59,865 bases of DNA from a bacterium. GTDB taxonomy: Bacteria > UBP6 > UBA1177. The notes under the pieces are model-generated. The model saw nothing but the letters and a program-made list of their open reading frames with translations. It ran no database searches and was not told where the DNA came from. Below are positions 32,122 to 41,221 of the stretch, one piece after another (the stretch's first letter is position 1; each line of letters opens with the position of its first letter). Made by a program: the position numbers and the translations under genes. The stretch spans positions 1 to 59,865 of the forward strand of contig JAGCUA010000086.1 in assembly GCA_017963125.1 (NCBI GenBank). The letters run 5' to 3'.

Positions 32122-33558
32122 ATGAAAGTTTTCAAGGTTTTGACTTGGGTTTGTTTCTTCTTTTTCGTAATCGGCTGTGATGAGGGTGCTCAGCGCTTTA
32201 TCCCGGTCGATGAACCGGACGACGGCAACTCGGAAATAACTGACGATACGGATAATCCTGATCCGACGACTCCGGACGATCCGACGAATCCTGACGACCC
32301 GACGAATCCGGATGATCCGACGAATCCGGATGACCCGACGAACCCGGACGATCCGACGAACCCGGACGATCCGACGAATCCGGACGATCCGACGAATCCG
32401 GACGATCCGACGAACCCGGACGATCCGACAAACCCTGATGATCCGACAAACCCTGATGATCCGACAAACCCGGACGATCCGACGAATCCGGACGATCCGA
32501 CAAACCCGGACGATCCGACAAACCCTGATGATCCGACGAATCCGACGGATGATCCGACAAACCCGACTGTTGAGCCTGATTCTGATGAGGCAAAGTGTGT
32601 TGCAGCTGGAGGAACCTGGGATTCTTTTGCCGAAGAAGATTACGAAAGATGCTACAAAATTGTAGATTGCGAGCTGAAACCTGAATACACCGAATGGAGA
32701 GGTGAACAGAGCTGGGTTGAATACTACGATGTGGAAGATGAACAGTGGACGAATTTCGGACAGAACTACAACACGGAATACAACGATTCCGGTGAGCCTA
32801 AAATCTGCCAGTATGTGTGTGCAGCAAATACTGTCCGCGAAGACAATGAGTGCAAACCTTACTGTTCTGCCGTGTTTAACGGATCGAGTTCGAAAGTCAT
32901 AGTTCAGCACAATGCTCTTCTCAATCTCGAACATTTCTGGACGATCGAAGCCTGGGTAAAACAGGATTTGAACAACCTTTCGACCAGTGCTCTTCCGATT
33001 GTAAGAAAAGGCGGAATGATAAATTCCTCATATTATCTGACTGCGATTTATGAAGATAAAAAAAGCTTCTCTATAGAGAAATACAAAAAATTATACGGCG
33101 GCTTTTATTCTAATGGCAATATTATAGATGAAGAGTTCACTGCTGAAAGCGGATCTAATGACGACGAGAAGCTGGAAGATGCTTTGAATCCCGGCTGGAA
33201 CCATATAGCACTTTCTTTTTATATTAAGCTTCAAGAGAGCAAGGCTTACTTGCGTTTGTATGTAAACGGCAGGCTGATAGCCGAGAAAACAAAGCAGAAT
33301 ACCAATATTGCTCCCCAGAGTGTCAATGATGATCTCACAATCGGATATTCTGCTAAAAAAGTATATTTCAATGGCAAAATCGATCAGCTTAGGATAACTA
33401 AAGATTATTATGATGATGAGTTTACTCCGTCAAAACTTTCCGTTGACGACAACACGATAGCTTTCTATGATTTCAGCAACGATGCAAAAGATTCGTCAGA
33501 AAACGCTCTTGACGGCAGCGGAACAAACGTAACCTATTCGACCGACTGTGCGTTTTAG
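32122..33558 (+). CDS. LamG-domain lipoprotein with TNPDDP stalk (paralogue 3)
   Basis: A 478-residue lipoprotein: MKVFKVLTWVCFFFFVIGCDEG with lipobox VIGC. Residues about 40-148 are an acidic TNPDDP hexapeptide stalk with nearly 20 units. The middle Cys-containing region (CVAAGGTWDSF, CYKIVDCELKPEYTEW) matches that of paralogue 2. The LamG-like domain has YCSAVFNGSSSKVIVQHNAL, FWTIEAWVKQ, GWNHIALSFYI, FNGKIDQLRITKDYYD and ends TYSTDCAF. The stalk changed from TEPT to TNPDDP while the binding domain was kept. ATG 32122 follows GGAGG at 32112-32116. Confidence 0.88.
   Translation: MKVFKVLTWVCFFFFVIGCDEGAQRFIPVDEPDDGNSEITDDTDNPDPTTPDDPTNPDDPTNPDDPTNPDDPTNPDDPTNPDDPTNPDDPTNPDDPTNPDDPTNPDDPTNPDDPTNPDDPTNPDDPTNPDDPTNPDDPTNPTDDPTNPTVEPDSDEAKCVAAGGTWDSFAEEDYERCYKIVDCELKPEYTEWRGEQSWVEYYDVEDEQWTNFGQNYNTEYNDSGEPKICQYVCAANTVREDNECKPYCSAVFNGSSSKVIVQHNALLNLEHFWTIEAWVKQDLNNLSTSALPIVRKGGMINSSYYLTAIYEDKKSFSIEKYKKLYGGFYSNGNIIDEEFTAESGSNDDEKLEDALNPGWNHIALSFYIKLQESKAYLRLYVNGRLIAEKTKQNTNIAPQSVNDDLTIGYSAKKVYFNGKIDQLRITKDYYDDEFTPSKLSVDDNTIAFYDFSNDAKDSSENALDGSGTNVTYSTDCAF
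32259..32568 (+). repeat. 18-base tandem repeat coding TNPDDP
   Basis: About 17 units of the form GATCCGACGAATCCGGAC with few base changes (CCTGAT for CCGGAC, ACAAAC for ACGAAT). All are multiples of 18 bases, so the number of units can change without a frameshift. Confidence 0.9.
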
Positions 33559-33597
33559 TTAACTTTTTATATTAACCATTTTTTAGGAGGCCTTTCA

Positions 33598-35376
33598 ATG
33601 CAGATCACGTCTAAACTTGTTGAGCTCAGAGCTTTGATGAAGAAGAAAAACATTGCGGCTTACATCATCCCGAGTGCAGACCCGCACCAGAGTGAATATG
33701 TTGCACCGCGCTGGAAATCGAGAGCGTGGATAAGCGGTTTCACCGGTTCAGCCGGAACAGTAGTCGTAACGGCTAAAAAAGCAGGTCTCTGGACTGACGG
33801 AAGATACTTTCTTCAGGCTGAAAACCAGCTCGCAGGTAGCACGATAACTCTTTTCAAAGCAGGACTTCCCGAAACTCCGAGTTACACCGACTGGATCGGC
33901 GGAGAGCTCAAAAAAGGGGAAGTCGTCAGTTTTGACGCATCCGTAATGTCGATAAACGATGTTGACGATCTGAAAAAGACTTTCGAGCCGAAAGGGATAA
34001 AAGTTGCTTCCAGCGAAGACCTTATCGATAAAATCTGGAAGGACAGACCTGCTTTCCCGAGCGGAAAAGCTTTCCTTCACCCTGTAAAATACGCAGGACT
34101 CGGCAGAAAAGAGAAGTTTGAAAACATCAGAAACGAGATGGAAAAGAAGGGTGTCGACTACCACCTTTTCGCTTCTCTTGACGACCTTGCGTGGATTTTC
34201 AACATCCGCGGAAACGATGTCGAATGCAACCCGGTAGTTATGGGCTTCGGCGTTATCGGCAAAAAAACGGCCGATCTTTTCGTAAAAGAAGGAAAATTCA
34301 GTAAAAAAGATGCCGACGCTATCGCAAAAGACGGTGTAACTATTCACAAATACGAAGAAATTTATTCTTTTATCAAAGGACTCAAAGGAAAGATCTTCAT
34401 TGACAAAGCGAGAACTTCGCAGAGCCTGCTTGATGCAGTTGACTGCAAAAAAGCGGAAGTCGTAAACGGCGAAAATATGTCGCAGATAATGAAAGGGATC
34501 AAAAACGCGACTGAAATCGAAGGAATGAAGAAAGCGCACATCATCGACGGTGTCGCGATGGTAAAATTCCTCTGCTGGCTCGACAAGAATATCGGCAAAA
34601 CCAAAATCACCGAGATTTCGGCAAGCGACAAACTCGAAGCTTTCCGCAAAGAGGGCGAAGGTTTTGTAGGTCTCAGCTTCGACACGATTTCAGGCTACGG
34701 TGCACACGGCGCGATAATCCACTACAGCGCGACTCCTGAGACTGACTGCGAACTCAAACCGGAAGGACTTTACCTCGTTGACAGCGGCGCGCAGTATTAT
34801 TTCGGCACGACCGACATCACGAGAACTGTCGCGATGGGAAAACTCACCAAAAATATGAAGAGAGACTTTACGCTCGTTCTCAAAGGTCACATTAGGATCG
34901 CCATCTCGCAGTTCCCGCAGGGATTCACGACCGGCGCGAATATCGATGCGTTTGCAAGAGAGGCACTTTGGAAAGACGGCAAGAATTATCTTCATGGCAC
35001 AGGCCACGGCGTAGGTGCTTACCTCAGCGTTCATGAAGGCCCGATGAGCATTTCGACCCGCAGAAGCGATACGAAGATCGAGCCCGGAATGGTCGTTTCG
35101 AACGAACCCGGCTACTACGAGCCGAACCAGTACGGAATCAGGATCGAAAACCTCGTTCTTTCAGTTCCGAAAGAGAAGACGGCGTGGGGACAGTTCGTCG
35201 GTTTCGAGAACCTGACGATGTGTCCGATAGATATACGTGCGATCGAACCGTCGCTTCTTTCCGACGAGGAAAAGAAATATCTCAACGACTACCACAAACT
35301 TGTCTTCAAAACTTTGTCTCCGATGCTGGGCAAAGAGGAGAAGGCTTGGCTCAAAAAGATGACTGCTGCGATCTAA
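33598..35376 (+). CDS. Xaa-Pro aminopeptidase (M24B, aminopeptidase P)
   Basis: A 592-residue cytoplasmic metallopeptidase that removes the first residue from peptides with Pro at position two. The N-terminal creatinase-like domains contain AYIIPSADPHQSEYV and ISGFTGSAGTVVV. The catalytic pita-bread domain provides the metal ligands: the two Asp of YLVDSGAQYYFGTTDITRT, the His of GTGHGVGAYLSVHEGP, and the Glu residues of NEPGYYEPNQYGIRIEN and GFENLTM. The length fits the long, three-domain bacterial/eukaryotic type. ATG 33598 follows AGGAGG, only 39 bases after the LamG gene. Confidence 0.95.
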   Translation: MQITSKLVELRALMKKKNIAAYIIPSADPHQSEYVAPRWKSRAWISGFTGSAGTVVVTAKKAGLWTDGRYFLQAENQLAGSTITLFKAGLPETPSYTDWIGGELKKGEVVSFDASVMSINDVDDLKKTFEPKGIKVASSEDLIDKIWKDRPAFPSGKAFLHPVKYAGLGRKEKFENIRNEMEKKGVDYHLFASLDDLAWIFNIRGNDVECNPVVMGFGVIGKKTADLFVKEGKFSKKDADAIAKDGVTIHKYEEIYSFIKGLKGKIFIDKARTSQSLLDAVDCKKAEVVNGENMSQIMKGIKNATEIEGMKKAHIIDGVAMVKFLCWLDKNIGKTKITEISASDKLEAFRKEGEGFVGLSFDTISGYGAHGAIIHYSATPETDCELKPEGLYLVDSGAQYYFGTTDITRTVAMGKLTKNMKRDFTLVLKGHIRIAISQFPQGFTTGANIDAFAREALWKDGKNYLHGTGHGVGAYLSVHEGPMSISTRRSDTKIEPGMVVSNEPGYYEPNQYGIRIENLVLSVPKEKTAWGQFVGFENLTMCPIDIRAIEPSLLSDEEKKYLNDYHKLVFKTLSPMLGKEEKAWLKKMTAAI

Positions 35377-35413
35377 ATCTCTTGTCTGCTTCAGACTGCT
35401 TTTCGGAGGATAA

Positions 35414-37732
35414 ATGCTGACTGAATGGAATTCGATAATCGACTGGATCGGTGAAAAATCACTTTCTGAATACGGAAAAGCCTCTCTCCACGGGACTGAC
35501 AGGCTTTCTTTAGACGACTGCGAAAAAGAATTCGCTCTCATCGGCGAAGCTGCGGCACTTTCGGCTGAATACCGCTCGCTGTTTTCATTCAATCTCGACA
35601 GTGTGCGGCGCGTCATGTCGCAGTTCGAGGATAACGAACCGCTTGAAGCTGCGGATTACAGGGTTATAGGCGACTTTTTAGGCGTTGTCAGAAAAACCGG
35701 CGAAGAGCTGAAAAGGCACGGATTCACGCCGAAAATCCATTCACTTCTCAATTTCGAATACAATGTCAGTTTGGAAATGACGATAAAGCAGGTCGTCAAC
35801 GAAAAAGGTGAGATAAATTCCAACGCGAGCCCTGAACTTGCCGCGATAAGGCGCCATCTTGCCGACACGCACAGAAATATCGGCGAAGAGATCAAAAAGA
35901 TGATAAATTCGCCCGAATACGGCGGCTTTCTGCAGGAAGACTGGTTCACGATCCGCGACGACAGATACGTGCTTCCATTCAAATCGGTCTACAAAAGGAC
36001 TGTCAAAGGCGTGATCCACAACTACAGCAGAACGGGGCAGACGGCATTTTTAGAGCCGATGACTCTGATCGAGCACAACAATTCGCTTTCGCTTCTTGCG
36101 GCGAAGGAACTTGAAGAGATAATCAGGATCCTGCGTGAACTTCGCGGACTTCTTTTCAGAAATTACAGCTATCTCGAAAAGTGCGTCGAAAGGGCTGTGC
36201 ATATTGAAAACATTTTCACGAAATACTTCTGGATGAAGGAAAACGGCTGTGCGATCCCCGAATTTACCGAGGATTCGATGAAGCTCGAAAACGCGTGGTT
36301 CCCGCCGGTCTATCTCAGCCGCGGCGAAAATCTGGTCAAAAACGATTTCATCTTCAGCGATGAGGAAAAAATCATGGTCGTAAGCGGTCCCAACGCAGGA
36401 GGAAAGACTGTTTCGATCAAGACTGTTGCGGCTATAGCGGAACTTGCTGTGCGCGGATTTCCTGTACCTGCAAGCTATGCGCATCTTCCTTTTTTCGAGG
36501 AAATTTTCCTCATTTTGGGCGACAATCAGGATGCATTTGCGGGAGAATCGAGTTTCTCGAGCCATCTGCGTCTTCTCAGCGCGACTGCTAAACAACTCAA
36601 CAGCCGCGATTTAGTCCTTATCGACGAGATCGGAACGGGAACAGATCCGCTTCAGGGCGGCGCTATCGCAGGTGCTTACCTTGAATTTGTCGCAGAAAAA
36701 GGATGCTTCTCGGTAGTTACGAGCCATCTTGCCGAAGTAAAATCAATAGCATTGCAGAACAAGAAATTCATTCCTGTCGCAATGGGTTTCGACGAGGCTA
36801 AGGACAAGCCGACATACAAGTTCTCATACAACATCGTGGGTTCGAGCAACGCACTTTCGCTTGTCCGCAAGATCGGATTCCCGCAGGAATTCATCGAAAA
36901 ACTTGAAAAACTTCTCCTTGCGAAAGAAAGCGGGGTCGAACCTCTGATAAACCGCCTTCACAAAAAAGAGGAGCAGCTGGCTGAGCTGACTGAAGAGGTC
37001 GAAGCGGCGAAAGCTACTATCAAAGCGGAAGAGCAGGAGATAACCGAGCTCCGCAGAAAGCTCGAAACCAAGGAAAAACAGTTTGAGGAAACGCGTCTGC
37101 GCTCGCTCAAAAAACTTGTCGAGATGGAGGAAGCAGAGTTGAAGAAAAAGATCGAAAAAGTGGGGGAGAAGGATGTTCCGCAGAAAGTCGTTCTTCTCAA
37201 AAAAGAGAAAGAGACTCTTCAGGACGCGATAGACCGCCAGACTGTCGCACTCGATACGAAAGAAGGGGCAAAACTTGAAGACGTTCTCGACAAAGTCATT
37301 CCGGGAAAAACGGTGATTTACGATAAGCTTTTGAAATTGGAAGGAACTTTGCAGAAAGTGAAAGGTGCAAAAGCGGAATACTCGAGCTGCGGAAAGCAGC
37401 TTGTCGCTCCGACTGAAAGGCTTCTTGTTCTTGAATTTTCGAAAGAAGTAAAGACGAAAGCGTCAAAAAACGCAGTCGAATCAAAGTATATCGAAATGTG
37501 CGATGTCAGAGGGATGTTCGTCGAAGATGCTGCCGAGAAGATCGAAAAATCGCTTGACACTGCTTTCGGCGGCGGGGCTGTCTCTCTCACGATAATCCAC
37601 GGTCAGGGAAGCGGAAAACTCAAAAAATTCATCAGGGATTTCCTTCCTGACCTGCAGAAAAAATACAAATTTACATTTGCGCCCGGCAGCAACGAAGAGG
37701 GCGGCGATTCCGTTACGGTAATAAAGTTTTAG
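35414..37732 (+). CDS. mutS2: MutS2 ATPase/endonuclease
   Basis: A 772-residue MutS2 (RqcU) protein that suppresses homologous recombination and, in some bacteria, rescues collided ribosomes. The clamp and lever region has YVLPFKSVYKRTVKGVIHN and SRTGQTAFLEPMTLIEHNN. The ATPase has the Walker A motif SGPNAGGKTVSIKT, the conserved GDNQDAFAGESSFSSHL, and the Walker B LVLIDEIGTGTDP. A long coiled coil (about residues 515-600) precedes the C-terminal Smr nuclease domain, CDVRGMFVEDAAEKIEKSL with LTIIHGQGSGKLK. GGAGG lies before ATG 35414. Confidence 0.96.
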   Translation: MLTEWNSIIDWIGEKSLSEYGKASLHGTDRLSLDDCEKEFALIGEAAALSAEYRSLFSFNLDSVRRVMSQFEDNEPLEAADYRVIGDFLGVVRKTGEELKRHGFTPKIHSLLNFEYNVSLEMTIKQVVNEKGEINSNASPELAAIRRHLADTHRNIGEEIKKMINSPEYGGFLQEDWFTIRDDRYVLPFKSVYKRTVKGVIHNYSRTGQTAFLEPMTLIEHNNSLSLLAAKELEEIIRILRELRGLLFRNYSYLEKCVERAVHIENIFTKYFWMKENGCAIPEFTEDSMKLENAWFPPVYLSRGENLVKNDFIFSDEEKIMVVSGPNAGGKTVSIKTVAAIAELAVRGFPVPASYAHLPFFEEIFLILGDNQDAFAGESSFSSHLRLLSATAKQLNSRDLVLIDEIGTGTDPLQGGAIAGAYLEFVAEKGCFSVVTSHLAEVKSIALQNKKFIPVAMGFDEAKDKPTYKFSYNIVGSSNALSLVRKIGFPQEFIEKLEKLLLAKESGVEPLINRLHKKEEQLAELTEEVEAAKATIKAEEQEITELRRKLETKEKQFEETRLRSLKKLVEMEEAELKKKIEKVGEKDVPQKVVLLKKEKETLQDAIDRQTVALDTKEGAKLEDVLDKVIPGKTVIYDKLLKLEGTLQKVKGAKAEYSSCGKQLVAPTERLLVLEFSKEVKTKASKNAVESKYIEMCDVRGMFVEDAAEKIEKSLDTAFGGGAVSLTIIHGQGSGKLKKFIRDFLPDLQKKYKFTFAPGSNEEGGDSVTVIKF

Positions 37733-37742
37733 GACGGCGGCA

Positions 37743-38369
37743 ATGCGGCTCTTTTCTGAAACAGCGTTTTTTATTCTGCTTGTCGCGCTTGTTTCATCAT
37801 GCGGTTCAGAAAAAAAGGCCACCCTCGTTTTTGAAGACTCGTTTGACCGCGCCGAAATAGGGGAAAATTACGAAATTCAGGGCGGTGACTGGAGGATCTC
37901 TGACGGAAAACTCAGGTGCAAAACGGCGAAAAACAGAAATCTTGTCCTTAAATCGCTCGATCTGCCGCAGAATGCCGTTATTGAACTCACGATGAAAAGC
38001 AATAGCGACGCAGTCGATGTAAAGTTCAATCTCTGGGGCGACGGAAAGATCCACGACCACGGCGACGGATATTCGTTTATTCTTGGCGGCTGGAACAACC
38101 GTATTTCGGTGATTTCAAAGCTTGACGAACACGAAAAAAAGCGCGCGGAAAAAAGGAATGCCGGTCTTGAAAAAGGAAAGGAATACAAGATCAAAGTTGA
38201 AAGATCATCCAATAAAATCAAATGGTTCGTAAACGGAAAACTTTTTTTGGAATATAACGACGAAGCGCCTCTCAAAGCAGCGGAAGGCTATTCAAAACTC
38301 TCGTTTGCGAACTGGAAATCGGATGTGGAATTCGATGATTTGAAAATTTACTCTCTGGAGGAAAAATAA
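37743..38369 (+). CDS. Lipoprotein with concanavalin/LamG-like domain
   Basis: A 208-residue lipoprotein: MRLFSETAFFILLVALVSSC, lipobox VSSC. The mature part is a single beta-sandwich of the DUF1080/LamG-like type: FEDSFDRAEIGENYEIQGGD, WRISDGKLRC, DGYSFILGGWNNRISVI, KEYKIKVERSSNKIKWFVNG and VEFDDLKIYSLEE. It lacks a stalk and is not closely similar to the three LamG proteins upstream. Its stop overlaps the tmk start by one base (TAATG). Ligand unknown. Confidence 0.82.
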   Translation: MRLFSETAFFILLVALVSSCGSEKKATLVFEDSFDRAEIGENYEIQGGDWRISDGKLRCKTAKNRNLVLKSLDLPQNAVIELTMKSNSDAVDVKFNLWGDGKIHDHGDGYSFILGGWNNRISVISKLDEHEKKRAEKRNAGLEKGKEYKIKVERSSNKIKWFVNGKLFLEYNDEAPLKAAEGYSKLSFANWKSDVEFDDLKIYSLEEK

Positions 38370-38974
38370 TGTTTATTGCAGTCGAAGGAATTGACGGAAG
38401 CGGAAAAAGTACAACTATCAAGGAACTCAAAAGATTTCTGGAAACAAAAGGGGAGGCGGTTTATCTCACGGCCGAGCCTACGGCGCTTGCTACCGGAAAG
38501 ATTGTGCGCAACTTTCTAAGCGAAGCGAACAGCGATACGCCGCTTATCCACGAGATGCTCGCCCTTTCTTTCGCGGCCGACAGGATCAACCATCTCAGAG
38601 AGGAGATATGGCCTGCGCTCAGGAAAAAACAGACGGTCATCACAGACAGATACTTTTTCAGCTCGATCGCGTATCAGTCGCTGAACGTCAGTTACGAGTG
38701 GGTCAAGGGGATAAACCGTTTTGCGACTCTTCCCGATGTCCTTGTCTTTGTTGATGTTAAAGTCGATAAGGCTGTAGAAAGACTGACAAAATTCCGCAAT
38801 TCGACCGAAATTTACGAAAAACGCGAACTTCTCCAGCAGATCGACAGAAATTACCGTGAAGTCATCAGGGAATTCGAGGACAGTCTTAAAGTCATCTACC
38901 TTGACGGAAACCTTGAAATTTCAGAAATCTACGGCGATATCGAGAAAAAATTCGCACCGCTTTTTGCAAAGTAA
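38369..38974 (+). CDS. tmk: Thymidylate kinase
   Basis: Phosphorylates dTMP to dTDP. 201 residues, normal length. FIAVEGIDGSGKSTTIKEL is the P-loop, TAEPTALATGKIVR the DRY-like/dTMP pocket region, FAADRINHL and TDRYFFSSIAYQ the substrate-binding motifs, and FVDVKVDKAVERL the region before the lid. Coupled to the preceding lipoprotein gene by TAATG. Confidence 0.95.
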   Translation: MFIAVEGIDGSGKSTTIKELKRFLETKGEAVYLTAEPTALATGKIVRNFLSEANSDTPLIHEMLALSFAADRINHLREEIWPALRKKQTVITDRYFFSSIAYQSLNVSYEWVKGINRFATLPDVLVFVDVKVDKAVERLTKFRNSTEIYEKRELLQQIDRNYREVIREFEDSLKVIYLDGNLEISEIYGDIEKKFAPLFAK

Positions 38975-38975
38975 A

Positions 38976-39905
38976 TCAGACGATTTTAAGTCCCAGAAGA
39001 ACTGTGTACGCGATGTAGAGCGCGACAAGGAAAATTCCGGAAAAGCGGTCTATCTTTCTTCTGATACCGAAAATGAAAAGGAAGAGAGTTACTATTGCGA
39101 CTGCAGGGAGGTCTCTCGTAAGTATTTTCGGATCGACTGTGACCGGCGTGATCGCTCCAGCGATGCCGACTACGCACATCGTGTTGAAAAGGTTCGAGCC
39201 TACGACATTGCCGAATGCGACGCCGTGTTCGTTCTTTCTTGCTGCCGATACCGATGCCGCAAGTTCGGGAAGCGATGTCCCGAGTGCAACTATCGTGAGC
39301 CCGATGATGAGTTCGCTGACGCCGAGTGCCAGCGCGATGTCTTTAGCCGCCCAGACGAGGGCACGCGAACTGCTGACAAGAAGCACAAGACCGAAAATGA
39401 TAAGGCATACCGATTTGATAAGAGACTCTTTTTTTCCGCTTTCTTCTTCGTTCTGTTCCTCTTTTTTGCCGAGAGATGATATGACCATTATCGGAATGAA
39501 GAGAACGAGCATCGTTATTGCGTTGAGGCGTGAAATAAAGCCGTCGAGAATGAGGAAAACCGTAAGGATTATGGTGCCTGCAAGGAACGGAAGTTCTTTT
39601 TTTACGACCGAAAAATCGACTTCTATCGGGTTTACGATCGCCGCTACGCCCAAAATAAGGAGAACATTCGTGATGTTTGAGCCGTAAGCGTTGCCGAGCG
39701 CGATGTCAGGGCTTCCTTCGAATGCCGAAATCGCCGAAACGAGCATTTCGGGAGCCGAGGTGCCGAAACCGACTATTATCATTCCGATGAGGAACGGCGA
39801 AATGCCGAGATAGTGTGCCAGACCGCATGATCCGTCGACGAATTTATCGGCGCTCCACGCTAAAACAAGAAGTGAAACTATCAGAACGATACCTTGAAGC
39901 CACAT
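38976..39905 (-). CDS. Calcium/sodium antiporter, CaCA (YrbG) family
   Basis: A 309-residue inner-membrane protein with about ten hydrophobic segments in two homologous halves. Each half has the alpha-repeat motif: GFGTSAPEMLVSAISAFEGS with ALGNAYGSNITNVLLILG in the first, and ALGTSLPELAASVSAARKNE with AFGNVVGSNLFNTMCVVG in the second. The Glu residues bind the exchanged cation. The acidic loop between the halves (KKEEQNEEESGKKE) is cytoplasmic. ATG 39905 follows GAGG; the open frame extends 17 codons further upstream. Confidence 0.93.
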   Translation of the reverse strand: MWLQGIVLIVSLLVLAWSADKFVDGSCGLAHYLGISPFLIGMIIVGFGTSAPEMLVSAISAFEGSPDIALGNAYGSNITNVLLILGVAAIVNPIEVDFSVVKKELPFLAGTIILTVFLILDGFISRLNAITMLVLFIPIMVISSLGKKEEQNEEESGKKESLIKSVCLIIFGLVLLVSSSRALVWAAKDIALALGVSELIIGLTIVALGTSLPELAASVSAARKNEHGVAFGNVVGSNLFNTMCVVGIAGAITPVTVDPKILTRDLPAVAIVTLFLFIFGIRRKIDRFSGIFLVALYIAYTVLLGLKIV

Positions 39906-39993
39906 TTTTAACCTCGCAAAAAAGACAAAAAAACCCTGAATTATGATGAAAATCAAGCTGATTTCAAGATTATTGTTATTGTCGATCAGGATC

Positions 39994-40101
39994 GACGCCG
40001 CCAGATTTTGTCGTTATAACGTTATTCCGGTATAACGGGATACCGACACAGGGCGGCGAATCGATAATAACGTTACGGCGAAAAAGATTGGCGGCGGCGT
40101 C
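39994..40101. repeat. GC-capped inverted-repeat element (second copy type)
   Basis: GACGCCGCCA (39994-40003) and TGGCGGCGGCGTC (40089-40101) form the outer inverted repeat. Inside are the palindrome CGTTATAACG, the pair CGGTAT...ATACCG, and TAATAACGTTACG. It lies in the 329-base divergent gap between the antiporter gene and gspC. Inner AACGTTA words are shared with 29101 and 48186. Confidence 0.65.
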
Positions 40102-40112
40102 AAAACACGTGA

Positions 40113-40143
40113 CAAAATGTCAATTTGCCGAATTGACATTTTG
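40113..40143. promoter_or_regulatory. 13-bp perfect palindrome upstream of gspC
   Basis: CAAAATGTCAATT (40113-40125), a 5-base loop, AATTGACATTTTG (40131-40143). It sits 92 bases before the gspC start. Each arm contains TTGACA, but no convincing -10 follows on either strand, so a regulator-binding site is more likely than a promoter. Confidence 0.5.
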
Positions 40144-40234
40144 CCGGTCTTTTTAACTTATTGATTTTATTGATGAATTTTTCTGGCACTTGAGTTGCTT
40201 AAATAATCGGCTTTTGTTGTTTGCGAGGTGTGCT

Positions 40235-41212
40235 TTGAAAAGCAGGACGGTTTTAAATATAGCTTTGTTCATCGCGATTGCGGCAGCGGTACTTTCGTTT
40301 ATAGGTTTTCTGCTCGCTTTTGTTGTTAAAGGTGAACAGGTTTATGTCCCGATCGGCAAAAATTACTACAAAACGCTTGAAGGAACGGCGACGGAAGATA
40401 AAAAGGAAAATTTCTATTTCGGTAAAAATCCCAACAATATGAGTGCAGCCAATATTTTTGATTCATCTTCACGTTTTATTGCTCTGACCGAGCAGCAGAA
40501 TACCGGTACGGTCGAAGAGGCTTCCGTCGTTCCCGAAATGAGCAAGGAGGATATTTTCTTCTATCTCGAAAATCCGGACAAATGCACGCTTCTTCCGGGT
40601 TACGAACTCACAGGAACGATCGTTGCGAAAGATAACGATTTCTCGTTCGCGATCCTCAAAGGAGGCAAAGGAAGTTCGGGCGGAGCGGTCACGAGGACAG
40701 GCACCGAAGTTCAGGACGGCGTCATTCTTGCTTTCGTCTGGAGAAATATCGCGATTTTCAGAACGACAAGCGGCATAAAGTGCATCGGAGAAGGTGTCGG
40801 CGAAGGAAAACCCGCTGCTATGCCTGAAACGAAAGTCGCGGAAAACGCATCTGCTCCGTCCAAAGGCGGAGATGACGAGTTCGACATCAGGAATGTCGGT
40901 CCTAACCAGTATGTCATAAAACGTGCGGACCTCAACAAAGCAACTGGAAATCTCGGTGCGCTGGCATCCCAGGCGCGTATCGTTCCGTCGGCGAAGGACA
41001 ACGGATTCAAGATCTTTTCGATCGCGAAAGACAGTCTTTATTCAAAGATAGGAATACAGAACGGTGATGTTCTCAAGTCGATAAACGGTATCGAACTTTC
41101 GAGTCCGGACAAGGCTCTCGAGGCTTATTCCAGGCTCCAGAACGCGTCCAAGCTTTCGCTTGACATCATCAGAAAAGGACAGAATGAAACTTTGGAATAT
41201 ACGATAGAATAG
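40235..41212 (+). CDS. gspC: Type II secretion protein C (GspC-like) with PDZ domain
   Basis: A 325-residue inner-membrane protein linking the secretin to the inner-membrane platform. A single N-terminal membrane segment (NIALFIAIAAAVLSFIGFLL) is followed by the periplasmic HR-like domain (LPGYELTGTIVAKDNDFSFA) and a C-terminal PDZ domain (FKIFSIAKDSLYSKIGIQNG, DVLKSINGIELSSPDKALEA). The start is TTG 40235, with GAGG at 40224-40227; no ATG fits. A rare start in the first gene of the operon may keep its dose low. Spaced 9 bases before gspD. Confidence 0.85.
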   Translation: MKSRTVLNIALFIAIAAAVLSFIGFLLAFVVKGEQVYVPIGKNYYKTLEGTATEDKKENFYFGKNPNNMSAANIFDSSSRFIALTEQQNTGTVEEASVVPEMSKEDIFFYLENPDKCTLLPGYELTGTIVAKDNDFSFAILKGGKGSSGGAVTRTGTEVQDGVILAFVWRNIAIFRTTSGIKCIGEGVGEGKPAAMPETKVAENASAPSKGGDDEFDIRNVGPNQYVIKRADLNKATGNLGALASQARIVPSAKDNGFKIFSIAKDSLYSKIGIQNGDVLKSINGIELSSPDKALEAYSRLQNASKLSLDIIRKGQNETLEYTIE

Positions 41213-41221
41213 GAGGCATAA

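Noticed and set aside
32259..32568. CRISPR array
   Set aside because: The 18-base units are contiguous without spacers and encode an in-frame peptide repeat.
40131..40160. TTGACA in the palindrome as a gspC promoter
   Set aside because: No acceptable -10 is found 15-19 bases downstream.
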